In this document: one piece after another, positions 1 to 5,931 of the stretch
How the letters are laid out: each line of letters starts with the position of its first letter
Numbering within the stretch: the stretch's first letter is position 1
Translations under genes and position numbers: made by a program
From: Proteobacteria bacterium UBA6921
GTDB lineage: Bacteria; Pseudomonadota; Gammaproteobacteria; SG8-11
Direction: 5' to 3'
Assembly (NCBI GenBank): GCA_002450895.1
Contig: DKAR01000208.1
Location: 1,291 to 12,448 of the forward strand
DNA: 11,158 nt
Notes under the pieces: generated by a model
Told to the model about the DNA's origin: nothing
Database searches by the model: none
Seen by the model: only the letters and a program-made list of their open reading frames with translations

Positions 1-531
1 CTCGATCTGAAATTTCATGACATTCCCAATACAGTCGCTGCTGCCTGCCGGGCGGCATCAGAACTGGGTGTCTGGATGGTGAATGTGCATGCCCTCGGTG
101 GCGCGAAGATGATGAGTGCGGCGCGCGAAGCCTTGGACAAGAGCGGCAAGAAGACAAAACTGATCGCGGTCACCATCCTTACCAGTATGGACGAACTACA
201 GTTGTCCGAGATCGGGCTCGAAGGAAAAGTCGAGGACCAGGTCTTGCGGCTGGCCCGGCTCACGCAGAAATGTGGGCTCGATGGTGTCGTATGTTCTCCA
301 AAAGAAGCGCCCGTATTGCGAAACGCGCTTGGCGGCGATTTCCTGCTCGTGACCCCGGGCGTGCGGCCCGCCGGGGCCTCGGTCGATGACCAAAGTCGCA
401 TTGCCACGCCGGGGCAGGCTGTCCTTAACGGGGCCAGTTTTCTTGTGATCGGGCGGCCGATAACGGCAGCACCCGACCCCATCGCCGCGATGCAGAACAT
501 CGCCGCTGAAGTGCGCAATATTCACGTTTGA
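1..531 (+). CDS. pyrF: Orotidine 5'-phosphate decarboxylase (3' part)
   Basis: This is the C-terminal 176 residues of OMP decarboxylase, which converts orotidine 5'-phosphate to UMP and CO2, the last step of de novo pyrimidine synthesis, in the cytoplasm. The reading frame is open from base 1. It begins with the family's catalytic signature LDLKFHDIPNT, which carries the Asp-x-Lys-x-x-Asp charge network (residues 2, 4 and 7 of the fragment). Near the C-terminus are VTPGVRP and IGRPIT, the phosphate-gripping segments of the (beta/alpha)8 barrel. Compared with the usual 230-245 residues, about 55-65 N-terminal residues lie outside the window. The stop is TGA at 529-531. The next gene on the same strand starts 104 bases downstream, and no terminator is visible between them, so read-through is possible. 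The identification is very secure; only the start is missing. Confidence 0.96.
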   Translation, partial: LDLKFHDIPNTVAAACRAASELGVWMVNVHALGGAKMMSAAREALDKSGKKTKLIAVTILTSMDELQLSEIGLEGKVEDQVLRLARLTQKCGLDGVVCSPKEAPVLRNALGGDFLLVTPGVRPAGASVDDQSRIATPGQAVLNGASFLVIGRPITAAPDPIAAMQNIAAEVRNIHV

Positions 532-635
532 TTTCTGTCACGAACCTGTACTCTTCCTCCATCGCTGACATGGGTGTCGGCGGCCGGGGTGGGACCCTGG
601 TATTAACTTCATATGCTGCAATACGAGGAAGTGCT

Positions 636-902
636 ATGAAAAAGATGATGATTGCTCTTTTGGCTACATGGGGAATTGCAACGGGAGCGATGGCGGCTCC
701 GGTGGACATCAATACGGCGGATGCAAAAACGCTGGCGCGTGAACTGAACGGCGTGGGTCCGGACAAGGCCCAGGCTATCGTCGATTACCGGACTGCAAAC
801 GGTCCGTTTCGTTCGGTAAATGATCTGGTGAAGGTCAAGGGCGTCGGCAAGAAGACCGTCGAAAAGAATCGCAACAACCTGCTGATTTCGTCAGCCCCTT
901 AA
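636..902 (+). CDS. ComEA-family exported helix-hairpin-helix DNA-binding protein
   Basis: This is a small protein of 88 residues. The first 20 or 21 residues form a clear Sec signal peptide: MKK, a hydrophobic stretch, then an AMA/A cleavage motif. The mature part begins PVDINTADAKTLARELNGVG, the 'vNiNtA' signature of ComEA-type domains, and contains two helix-hairpin-helix elements: residues 33-52 with the hairpin NGVGPDK, and 64-82 with KGVGKKT. Relatives bind incoming double-stranded DNA in the periplasm during natural transformation. Many short gammaproteobacterial copies like this one lack direct evidence for that role. The ATG at 636 was chosen because GAGGAA lies a few bases upstream and because the signal peptide begins there; an in-frame extension from 528 adds residues unlike the family. 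A strong terminator follows within 20 bases of the stop. Confidence 0.9.
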   Translation: MKKMMIALLATWGIATGAMAAPVDINTADAKTLARELNGVGPDKAQAIVDYRTANGPFRSVNDLVKVKGVGKKTVEKNRNNLLISSAP

Positions 903-917
903 TTCTTTTACGTGGAT

Positions 918-950
918 GCCGTGCTGGCCCTGCGCCGGCACGGCGTTTTT
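918..950 (+). terminator. Rho-independent terminator after the comEA-like gene
   Basis: A 10-bp stem pairs GCCGTGCTGG (918-927) with CCGGCACGGC (935-944), with one G-U pair and a 7-base loop, and is followed by GTTTTT (945-950). The spacing after the comEA-like stop (902) is typical. The U-tract exists only for rightward transcripts; on the other strand the hairpin is not followed by a T-run. The last T of the tract is the first base of the complement of the aminotransferase stop codon. Confidence 0.85.
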
Positions 951-2137
951 CATTTGACCAACGCAGCCTGCATACGGCTCATTGCTTTCTCAAGATTGGT
1001 GTCGCTGGTTGCGTAGGACAACCGAAGGTAGCCAGGCGCGCCAAACGCAGAGCCCGGCACAACGGCGACTCCAGCGCCCTCAATCAGATACTCGCTTAAT
1101 TGAATGTCGTTGGTAATGCCTTCCAGCCGTTCAATGAGCGGCTTCACGTCCGGAAAGGCGTAGAAAGTCCCATCGGATGTCAGGCAATGAACGCCTTCGA
1201 TTTGGTTCAACGCATCCACGACAAAATCGTGCCGTTTCCGGAAGGCCGTCCGCATTTTTGCAATGAAGGTCTGGTCGCCATCCAGCGCGGCCTGGGCTGC
1301 AACTTGCGAAATCGAGGTCGGGTTGGACGTGCTCTGTGACTGAATGTTTTTCATCGCATTGATCAGCTTTGCGGGTCCGGCCGCATAGCCGATCCGCCAT
1401 CCGGTCATTGAATACGCCTTGGAAACTCCGTTAAGCACGATGGTTCGGTCGTAGAGATCGGGGCAGACATTGAGAATGTTGCTGAACGGTTCATGCGTGA
1501 ACAGCATGTGTTCATACATGTCGTCGGTTGCGATCAATACGTGTGGATGCAGACGGAGTACTTCACCAAGCGTGGCCAACTCACGGCGTGAGTAAGCTGC
1601 GCCCGTGGGGTTCGACGGACTATTCAAAACGAACAGCCGGGTGCGGTCACTGATGGCGCGCTCAAGCTGATCCGGCGAAATCTTGAAGCCCTGATCGATT
1701 TGCGCATCGATAATGACCGGGGCCCCATCGGCGAGCAGGACCATGTCCGGATACGAGACCCAATACGGCGCGGGAATGATCACTTCGTCTTCGGGATCCA
1801 GGAGTGCGTGAACCAGGTTGTAGAAGCTCTGTTTCCCGCCGCACGACACCAGGATCTGGTTCGGTGTGTACATCAAAGAATTCTCGCGCGAGAATTTCCG
1901 AATGATGGCTTCTTTCAGTTCCGGGGTTCCATCGACCGCCGTGTATTTCGTAAAACCATCGCGGATCGCCTTGATCGCGGCTTCCTTGATGTGGTCCGGA
2001 GTATCAAAATCCGGCTCCCCGGCTCCCAAACCGATGATGTCCTTTCCCTGTTTTTTCAGTTCTTGTGCGCGCGCGGTGACAGCCAACGTCGGGGATGGCT
2101 TGATGCGCTGCACGCGCTTTGAAAGCGTGATTTCCAA
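950..2137 (-). CDS. Class I PLP-dependent aspartate aminotransferase
   Basis: This is a cytoplasmic fold-type I aminotransferase of 395 residues, normal for the Ib aspartate aminotransferase subgroup, interconverting aspartate/oxaloacetate and glutamate/2-oxoglutarate. Numbering from the chosen start, the visible landmarks are GLGAGEPDFDTP (about 36-47), SCGGKQ (98-103), NSPSNPTG (172-179), the cofactor-contacting TDDMY (Asp205, Tyr208), SKAYSMTGWR with the Schiff-base lysine at 240, and YLRLSYA with the substrate-carboxylate arginine at 372. The preferred start is TTG at 2137, because AAGGA lies 7 bases upstream and the protein then opens with (M)EITLSKRVQRIKPSPT, as in relatives. ATG codons at 2158 and 2182 give extensions of 7 and 15 residues without a good ribosome site. 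It could act on a related substrate (aromatic amino acids or prephenate); aspartate is inferred from family similarity. It diverges from uvrB. Confidence 0.93.
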   Translation of the reverse strand: MEITLSKRVQRIKPSPTLAVTARAQELKKQGKDIIGLGAGEPDFDTPDHIKEAAIKAIRDGFTKYTAVDGTPELKEAIIRKFSRENSLMYTPNQILVSCGGKQSFYNLVHALLDPEDEVIIPAPYWVSYPDMVLLADGAPVIIDAQIDQGFKISPDQLERAISDRTRLFVLNSPSNPTGAAYSRRELATLGEVLRLHPHVLIATDDMYEHMLFTHEPFSNILNVCPDLYDRTIVLNGVSKAYSMTGWRIGYAAGPAKLINAMKNIQSQSTSNPTSISQVAAQAALDGDQTFIAKMRTAFRKRHDFVVDALNQIEGVHCLTSDGTFYAFPDVKPLIERLEGITNDIQLSEYLIEGAGVAVVPGSAFGAPGYLRLSYATSDTNLEKAMSRMQAALVK

Positions 2138-2149
2138 GCAATGTTCCTT
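2127..2149 (-). promoter_or_regulatory. Ribosome-binding site that decides the TTG start of the aminotransferase
   Basis: On the leftward strand the sequence reads AAAAGGAACATTGC and then TTG. The AAGGA core is 7 bases from the TTG codon at 2137. The alternative ATG codons further upstream have only weakly purine-rich leaders, so the Shine-Dalgarno match supports TTG initiation and a 395-residue product. Confidence 0.6.
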
Positions 2150-2204
2150 TTTAGTCATTCTCGAGCGTTCGGTCGTGGCCATTCGCAGGCCGGCCGGTCT
2201 CGAA

Positions 2205-2242
2205 GCCGTGTAATATTACCGGAATCGAAACCCGACCAGAAT
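2205..2242. promoter_or_regulatory. Candidate shared -10 palindrome in the aminotransferase/uvrB divergent gap
   Basis: The 133-bp gap between the two divergent starts contains TAATATTA (2211-2218). It is a perfect palindrome, so it offers a TAATAT -10-like hexamer on both strands. Leaders would be about 50 bases for uvrB and 70 for the aminotransferase. No convincing -35 element sits 16-18 bases away on either strand; the best on the leftward strand is TTCTGG at 2236-2241. I see no LexA-type box (CTGT-N8-ACAG or GAAC-N7-GTTC) ahead of uvrB. This is a weak prediction based on the AT-rich palindrome alone. Confidence 0.25.
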
Positions 2243-2270
2243 CCCCGTTCCGGCACATCTGTCCGAGGCC

Positions 2271-4292
2271 ATGGATACCAGACCCTTTCAATTGAGCGCG
2301 AAATTTGCTCCGGCGGGAGACCAGCCGGCCGCCATCGCGCAACTGGTGGAAAACCTGCAGTCGGGCATGTTTGGGCAAACCTTGCTCGGGGTTACCGGGT
2401 CCGGGAAGACCTTTACCATCGCGAATGTCGTTCAGCAGGTCCAACGCCCTACGTTGGTGCTGGCCCACAATAAAACCCTGGCCGCGCAGCTGTACGGGGA
2501 ATTCAAAGAGTTATTCCCGAAGAATTCAGTGCAATACTTTGTGTCGTACTACGACTACTACCAGCCGGAGGCCTACGTTCCTTCGACCGACACTTATATC
2601 GAGAAAGACTCGTCAATTAATGACCATATTGAACAGATGCGTCTGTCGGCAACGAAATCACTCATGGAACGCCATGACTCGATTATTGTTGCGACGGTAT
2701 CGGCGATCTACGGGTTGGGTGACCCGCAGTCCTATTTTTCGATGGTGCTGCATCTGACCAAAGGGGACCTGATCGACCAACGATCCCTGCTGCGTCGCCT
2801 GACCGAAATGCAGTACCAGCGCAATGATGTTGAATTGCGACGCGGCACGTACCGGGTGCGCGGGGAAGTCATCGATATCTTCCCGGCAGAATCCGAGCGC
2901 GAGGCGATACGCGTTCAGCTGTTTGATGACGAAATTGAAAAGCTCGATCTGTTCGACCCGCTCACCGGTGAAATGCTCGGAGCTGTTGCGCGTTATACGG
3001 TGTTTCCGGAAAACCATTACGTCACTACGCGCCAGACGGTGCTGGAGGCAATCGACGCGATCAAGATCGAACTGCGCGATCGACTGGAACAACTGTATGC
3101 CGCAAATAAACTGGTTGAAGCGCAAAGACTGGATCAACGCACCAAATTCGATATCGAGATGATGATGGAGATTGGTTATTGCTCCGGAATCGAGAATTAT
3201 TCCCGTTATCTTTCCGGCCGCCAGGCAGGCGAACCGCCGCCAACTTTGATTGACTACCTGCCGCGCGATGCGCTGCTCGTTATCGACGAAAGCCACGTGA
3301 CCATCCCGCAGCTTGGTGCGATGTACAAGGGCGATCGGTCGCGAAAGGAAACGCTCGTTGAGTATGGATTCCGATTGCCATCCGCGCTCGACAACCGGCC
3401 GCTGCGCTTTGAAGAATTCGAGCGCATGATGCCGCAAACGATCTTCGTATCAGCAACACCGGCCGACTACGAGCACAAACGCAGCGATGCGGTGGTCGAA
3501 CAGGTGGTTCGTCCCACCGGTCTCGTCGATCCGGAAGTGGAAATTCGCCCGGTGCTGACTCAGGTCGACGATTTGCTCTCGGAAATCCGCAAATGTGCGG
3601 AGCAGAGGGAGCGAGTGTTGGTGACAACACTCACCAAGCGCATGGCGGAAGATCTGACTGACTACCTGAACGAGCACGGCGTCAAAGTGCGCTACATGCA
3701 TTCGGATATCGACACGGTCGAACGCGTCGAAATCATTCGCGACTTGCGCCTCGGAACTTTTGATGTGCTGGTGGGAATCAATCTCTTGCGCGAAGGCCTC
3801 GATATCCCGGAAGTGTCTCTCGTTGCGATCCTTGACGCGGACAAGGAAGGATTCTTGCGCTCGGAGCGTTCGTTGATTCAAACCATGGGGCGGGCGGCGC
3901 GCAATGCCAATGGTCGCGTGATCATGTACGCGGACAGGGCCACCGGCTCCATGCAACGCGCAATCGGCGAGACGCAGCGCCGGCGTGAAAAACAGGTCGC
4001 CTACAACGCGGAACACGGTATCACGCCGCGTACGGTGGTGAAGTCCGTACAGGACATCCTCGACACCACGGGCACGCCACGCGAAATGGTGAAACGCTAT
4101 CTGAAGGTGGCCGAAGAGTCTGCGGACTATAAAATCAGCGATCCGCGCAAATTGGGCGCGCGCATCAAGAAGCTGGAGCAGCAGATGTACAAGCACGCCC
4201 AGAATCTGGAATTCGAGCAGGCCGCCGCGATTCGTGATCAGCTCAGGAAACTGCGCGAACGCAGCATGGAACTGAGCAACTCGACGGCGTGA
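2271..4292 (+). CDS. uvrB: UvrABC excinuclease subunit B
   Basis: This is the damage-verification helicase-like subunit of nucleotide excision repair. UvrA loads it at lesions, and it then recruits UvrC for the dual incision. At 673 residues it is full length. The Walker A motif is GVTGSGKTFT (40-49). The tyrosine-rich beta-hairpin, YYDYYQPEAY (93-102), inserts between the DNA strands. The Walker B-like VIDESH is at 337-342 and SATPADYE at 395-401. Helicase motifs V and VI lie in the segment from GINLLREGLDIPE (502-514) to QTMGRAARN (537-545). The C-terminal UVR domain (about 632-667), which contacts UvrC, is intact. The start MDTRPFQLSAKFAPAGDQP aligns with the normal family N-terminus. A GAGG lies only two bases before the ATG, so the ribosome site is poor. 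No SOS operator is evident upstream. It is convergent with the following methyltransferase. Confidence 0.98.
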   Translation: MDTRPFQLSAKFAPAGDQPAAIAQLVENLQSGMFGQTLLGVTGSGKTFTIANVVQQVQRPTLVLAHNKTLAAQLYGEFKELFPKNSVQYFVSYYDYYQPEAYVPSTDTYIEKDSSINDHIEQMRLSATKSLMERHDSIIVATVSAIYGLGDPQSYFSMVLHLTKGDLIDQRSLLRRLTEMQYQRNDVELRRGTYRVRGEVIDIFPAESEREAIRVQLFDDEIEKLDLFDPLTGEMLGAVARYTVFPENHYVTTRQTVLEAIDAIKIELRDRLEQLYAANKLVEAQRLDQRTKFDIEMMMEIGYCSGIENYSRYLSGRQAGEPPPTLIDYLPRDALLVIDESHVTIPQLGAMYKGDRSRKETLVEYGFRLPSALDNRPLRFEEFERMMPQTIFVSATPADYEHKRSDAVVEQVVRPTGLVDPEVEIRPVLTQVDDLLSEIRKCAEQRERVLVTTLTKRMAEDLTDYLNEHGVKVRYMHSDIDTVERVEIIRDLRLGTFDVLVGINLLREGLDIPEVSLVAILDADKEGFLRSERSLIQTMGRAARNANGRVIMYADRATGSMQRAIGETQRRREKQVAYNAEHGITPRTVVKSVQDILDTTGTPREMVKRYLKVAEESADYKISDPRKLGARIKKLEQQMYKHAQNLEFEQAAAIRDQLRKLRERSMELSNSTA

Positions 4293-4306
4293 CGCCGCCG
4301 AGTTGC
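4276..4306. terminator. Hairpin enclosing the uvrB stop codon, probable bidirectional terminator
   Basis: GCAACTCG (4276-4283) pairs with CGAGTTGC (4299-4306), and CGGCG (4285-4289) pairs with CGCCG (4293-4297). A single A/C mismatch (4284/4298) interrupts the stem. The three-base loop is TGA (4290-4292), the uvrB stop codon itself. The structure lies 20 bases past the stop of the convergent methyltransferase gene. Neither side has a real U-tract: the rightward flank is CAGACAAAG and the leftward flank is TCAGTTCC. It may therefore act as a transcript end stabiliser or a Rho-assisted end rather than a classic intrinsic terminator. Confidence 0.6.
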
Positions 4307-4325
4307 CAGACAAAGCAAGAACTTC

Positions 4326-5051
4326 CTACTTGCGGGCAATGTACTCGGTGAAAATCCCGAGGTGCACGATGGCTTTGACTTCGGAAAAACCGGCCGCGCG
4401 AAGCGAGTCGACCACTTTTTCGTTCGGTACCATTTTCTCCATCGTTTCCCAGTAATAGGCCATCAGGTACTCCGCCGCCTTGCTGCCTGTAAATACGCGC
4501 GTCAGGAAGGGCAGCAGCGTCTTGAAGTAAAACCTGAACATCCAGAACGAGAAGCGACCTTCAGGCGCCGTAACGTCCATGATCAGCGCCGTTCCACCCG
4601 GCTTGAGCACGCGACAATATTCGCTAAACGCTTTCTCCAGATCGTTCACATGGCGCAGCGCAAATCCCATCGACAGATAATCGCGCGTGGCGTCCGGAAG
4701 CGGAATGTTCTCGGCCTCGGCCTGAATATGTTCGCAATTCAGAAGCTTCTTCGATTCGGTGATCATTCCTGCGCTGGGTTCCACGCAGGTGACCAGACTT
4801 GGATCACCGACAATGGACAACGCGGCGCGGGCCGTAATGCCCGTGCCCGCCGCGACATCGACAATGCGCATACCGGGACGAAGGCCGTGGCGGCGAAATG
4901 CATCTTTGCGGTAACGATCGCCGGAATTGAACCAGCCCCATTTGGCAATTCCTTCGTAGAATTGCGCCGAGTCATCGAAAACCTTGCGCAGGAAACCCTG
5001 CTTGTCTTCTTTCTGCTGGTAGTGAGGTGCCAGTACTGGATGCGGTTCCAT
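4326..5051 (-). CDS. UbiE/COQ5-like SAM-dependent methyltransferase
   Basis: This is a soluble class I methyltransferase of 241 residues. Visible features, numbered from the chosen start, are motif I VDVAAGTGI (64-72), the acidic ribose-binding position in CVEPSAGM (Glu91), the quinone-methylase-like segment GFALRHVND (129-137), and CRVLKPGG (146-153), all as in UbiE/COQ5. C-methylation of a quinone ring is therefore possible. Against assigning ubiE itself, the N-terminal segment (FYEGIAKWGWFNSGDRYRK) differs from the canonical 'YDLMNDLMS' type, and the ubiJ and ubiB genes that usually follow ubiE in proteobacteria are absent. It may be a paralogue with another substrate. The start at 5051 has AGGAG 8 bases upstream; an ATG six codons earlier has none. 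It is convergent with uvrB and has its own promoter-like sequence. Confidence 0.85.
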   Translation of the reverse strand: MEPHPVLAPHYQQKEDKQGFLRKVFDDSAQFYEGIAKWGWFNSGDRYRKDAFRRHGLRPGMRIVDVAAGTGITARAALSIVGDPSLVTCVEPSAGMITESKKLLNCEHIQAEAENIPLPDATRDYLSMGFALRHVNDLEKAFSEYCRVLKPGGTALIMDVTAPEGRFSFWMFRFYFKTLLPFLTRVFTGSKAAEYLMAYYWETMEKMVPNEKVVDSLRAAGFSEVKAIVHLGIFTEYIARK

Positions 5052-5086
5052 TGTGATGTCTCCTGCCATTCTGGATCAAGGAACGC

Positions 5087-5115
5087 AGACTAGCGGCTGC
5101 CTCGGATGACGTCAA
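5087..5115 (-). promoter_or_regulatory. Sigma70-type promoter of the UbiE-like gene
   Basis: On the leftward strand, TTGACG (5115-5110, 5 of 6 to the -35 consensus) is followed after exactly 17 bases by TAGTCT (5092-5087, 3 of 6 to the -10 consensus). Initiation near 5080 would give a leader of about 30 bases before the ATG at 5051, room for the AGGAG site, but only about 11 bases before the alternative ATG at 5069. The -35 overlaps a TGACGTCA palindrome (5107-5114) that could bind a regulator. Confidence 0.4.
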
Positions 5116-5136
5116 TTCATCCATTCCCGCACGGGC

Positions 5137-5739
5137 TCATTTCCTCAACCTTAGAAAGTCATTCAAGATTCCCATGCCGGCGCTGGCAACGAGAATGATC
5201 AGCGCGCTGGTCAGAACAAGTGCAACACCAAGAAGCTGCGGCTGCGTCGGTGCGATCACGAGTGCCGCGGCGATGGCACCGCAATAACTCAGGTGTCCTG
5301 ACCACCATATGAGCAAGCTTTGCTCAGAGGCGGTATTTGAAAGGCCTGGCGAGGTTACGGGCGCGGCGTCGCTTGGACTGGAATTGTTGGTGCACACACG
5401 CCACGTATCGCGGACGATGAAAAAGGGAACGATCAGATTCAACAGCGGTGAACTGAACGCAAACAGGGCCCAGGCAGGCGATGCAAGCGAATGGCTCGGC
5501 TTTTCCTGCCGGACTGCTGTTAACAAACGGTACAGGGCAAAGACGAAGAACCCCCCTGCGGTTAGGTACAAAGTCACTTGAAGGCCGCCGATCCAGAGAA
5601 GGGTGAGACGGGGCTTCCCAGAAGCCGTAATGTCTTGACTGAGCCAAATCACGACGCTCACAAGAAGGAGCAGTCCCGAAGCCCAGCGAAGGAACCGGAA
5701 AAAACGCAGTGCGGCAGCGACTGGACTCACGCAAGACAT
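5137..5739 (-). CDS. Multi-pass membrane protein, DUF4328-like
   Basis: This is a hydrophobic protein of unknown function, about 200 residues from the ATG at 5739. I see five hydrophobic segments at roughly residues 19-34, 46-72, 89-109, 141-163 and 169-187, and a basic C-terminal tail (NDFLRLRK). The segment PAWALFAFSSPLLNLIVPFF followed by IVRDTWR, and later LLIWWSGHLSY, resemble the conserved 'W...P..NL..P......W' and 'WW' core of DUF4328 membrane proteins. That match is from memory and moderate. The start is uncertain: GTG at 5817 and ATG at 5778 give extensions of 26 and 13 residues, with no clear ribosome site at any of the three. I prefer 5739 because it stands just before the first membrane segment. 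It lies 85 bases upstream of the UbiE-like gene on the same strand and is divergent from the CheB-CheR hybrid kinase. Confidence 0.7.
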   Translation of the reverse strand: MSCVSPVAAALRFFRFLRWASGLLLLVSVVIWLSQDITASGKPRLTLLWIGGLQVTLYLTAGGFFVFALYRLLTAVRQEKPSHSLASPAWALFAFSSPLLNLIVPFFIVRDTWRVCTNNSSPSDAAPVTSPGLSNTASEQSLLIWWSGHLSYCGAIAAALVIAPTQPQLLGVALVLTSALIILVASAGMGILNDFLRLRK

Positions 5740-5799
5740 GAGACCGGAACTATGTCGAAGCAGGAAAGGACATTGCATTAGGATACTGTCCGATGACGT

Positions 5800-5830
5800 G
5801 AAACACGAGCGCGACACCGTATTGTGTTTC
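5800..5830. promoter_or_regulatory. Inverted repeat in the divergent gap before the CheB-CheR kinase
   Basis: GAAACAC (5800-5806) and GTGTTTC (5824-5830) form perfect 7-base arms around a 17-base spacer. The centre lies about 76 bases from the preferred membrane-protein start and about 117 from the hybrid kinase start. This is a plausible position for a dimeric regulator site or a leader hairpin. No specific regulator can be named. If translation of the membrane gene began at 5817 the repeat would overlap its first codons. Confidence 0.3.
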
Positions 5831-5865
5831 TTGCCTGCCGATGCCCCGGTGCATCATCAATTCGG

Positions 5866-5895
5866 TTCTCAGCGGCGGGTGGGCTTGTGTAAGAT
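5866..5895 (+). promoter_or_regulatory. Weak promoter candidate for the CheB-CheR hybrid kinase
   Basis: TTCTCA (5866-5871, 4 of 6) and TAAGAT (5890-5895, 4 of 6) are 18 bases apart, and the ATG follows about 36 bases after the -10. Both hexamers are imperfect, so this is only the best-looking option in the gap. A GGG-TTTTT-CCC mini-hairpin follows at about 5898-5908, just before the purine-rich AAAGAGCGG that may serve as the ribosome site. Confidence 0.2.
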
Positions 5896-5931
5896 GGGGG
5901 TTTTTCCCAATGGGCAAAGAGCGGTCGAACA

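Noticed and set aside
2188..2195. GGCCGGCC palindrome in the aminotransferase/uvrB gap as an operator
   Set aside because: A pure GC palindrome of this length is common in GC-rich DNA and lies at an unsuitable distance from the -10-like site.
2251..2275. SOS (LexA) box before uvrB
   Set aside because: CTGT occurs at about 2258, but the required ACAG eight bases later is absent (ATGG instead), and no GAAC-N7-GTTC motif is present either.
2658..3437. Open leftward frame of about 260 codons inside uvrB
   Set aside because: It lies entirely antisense to a perfectly conserved UvrB and shows no recognisable domain, so it is a by-product of the codon bias of uvrB.
4362..5093. Rightward open frame of about 240 codons opposite the UbiE-like gene
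   Set aside because: The leftward frame has all the methyltransferase motifs, a ribosome site and a promoter. The rightward translation is rich in His, Arg and Phe and matches nothing.
5105..5799. The 8-mer GATGACGT occurring both at 5105-5112 and 5792-5799, in two promoter regions
   Set aside because: One shared 8-mer in 11 kb is close to chance expectation, and the flanking bases differ, so it is not evidence of a common regulator.
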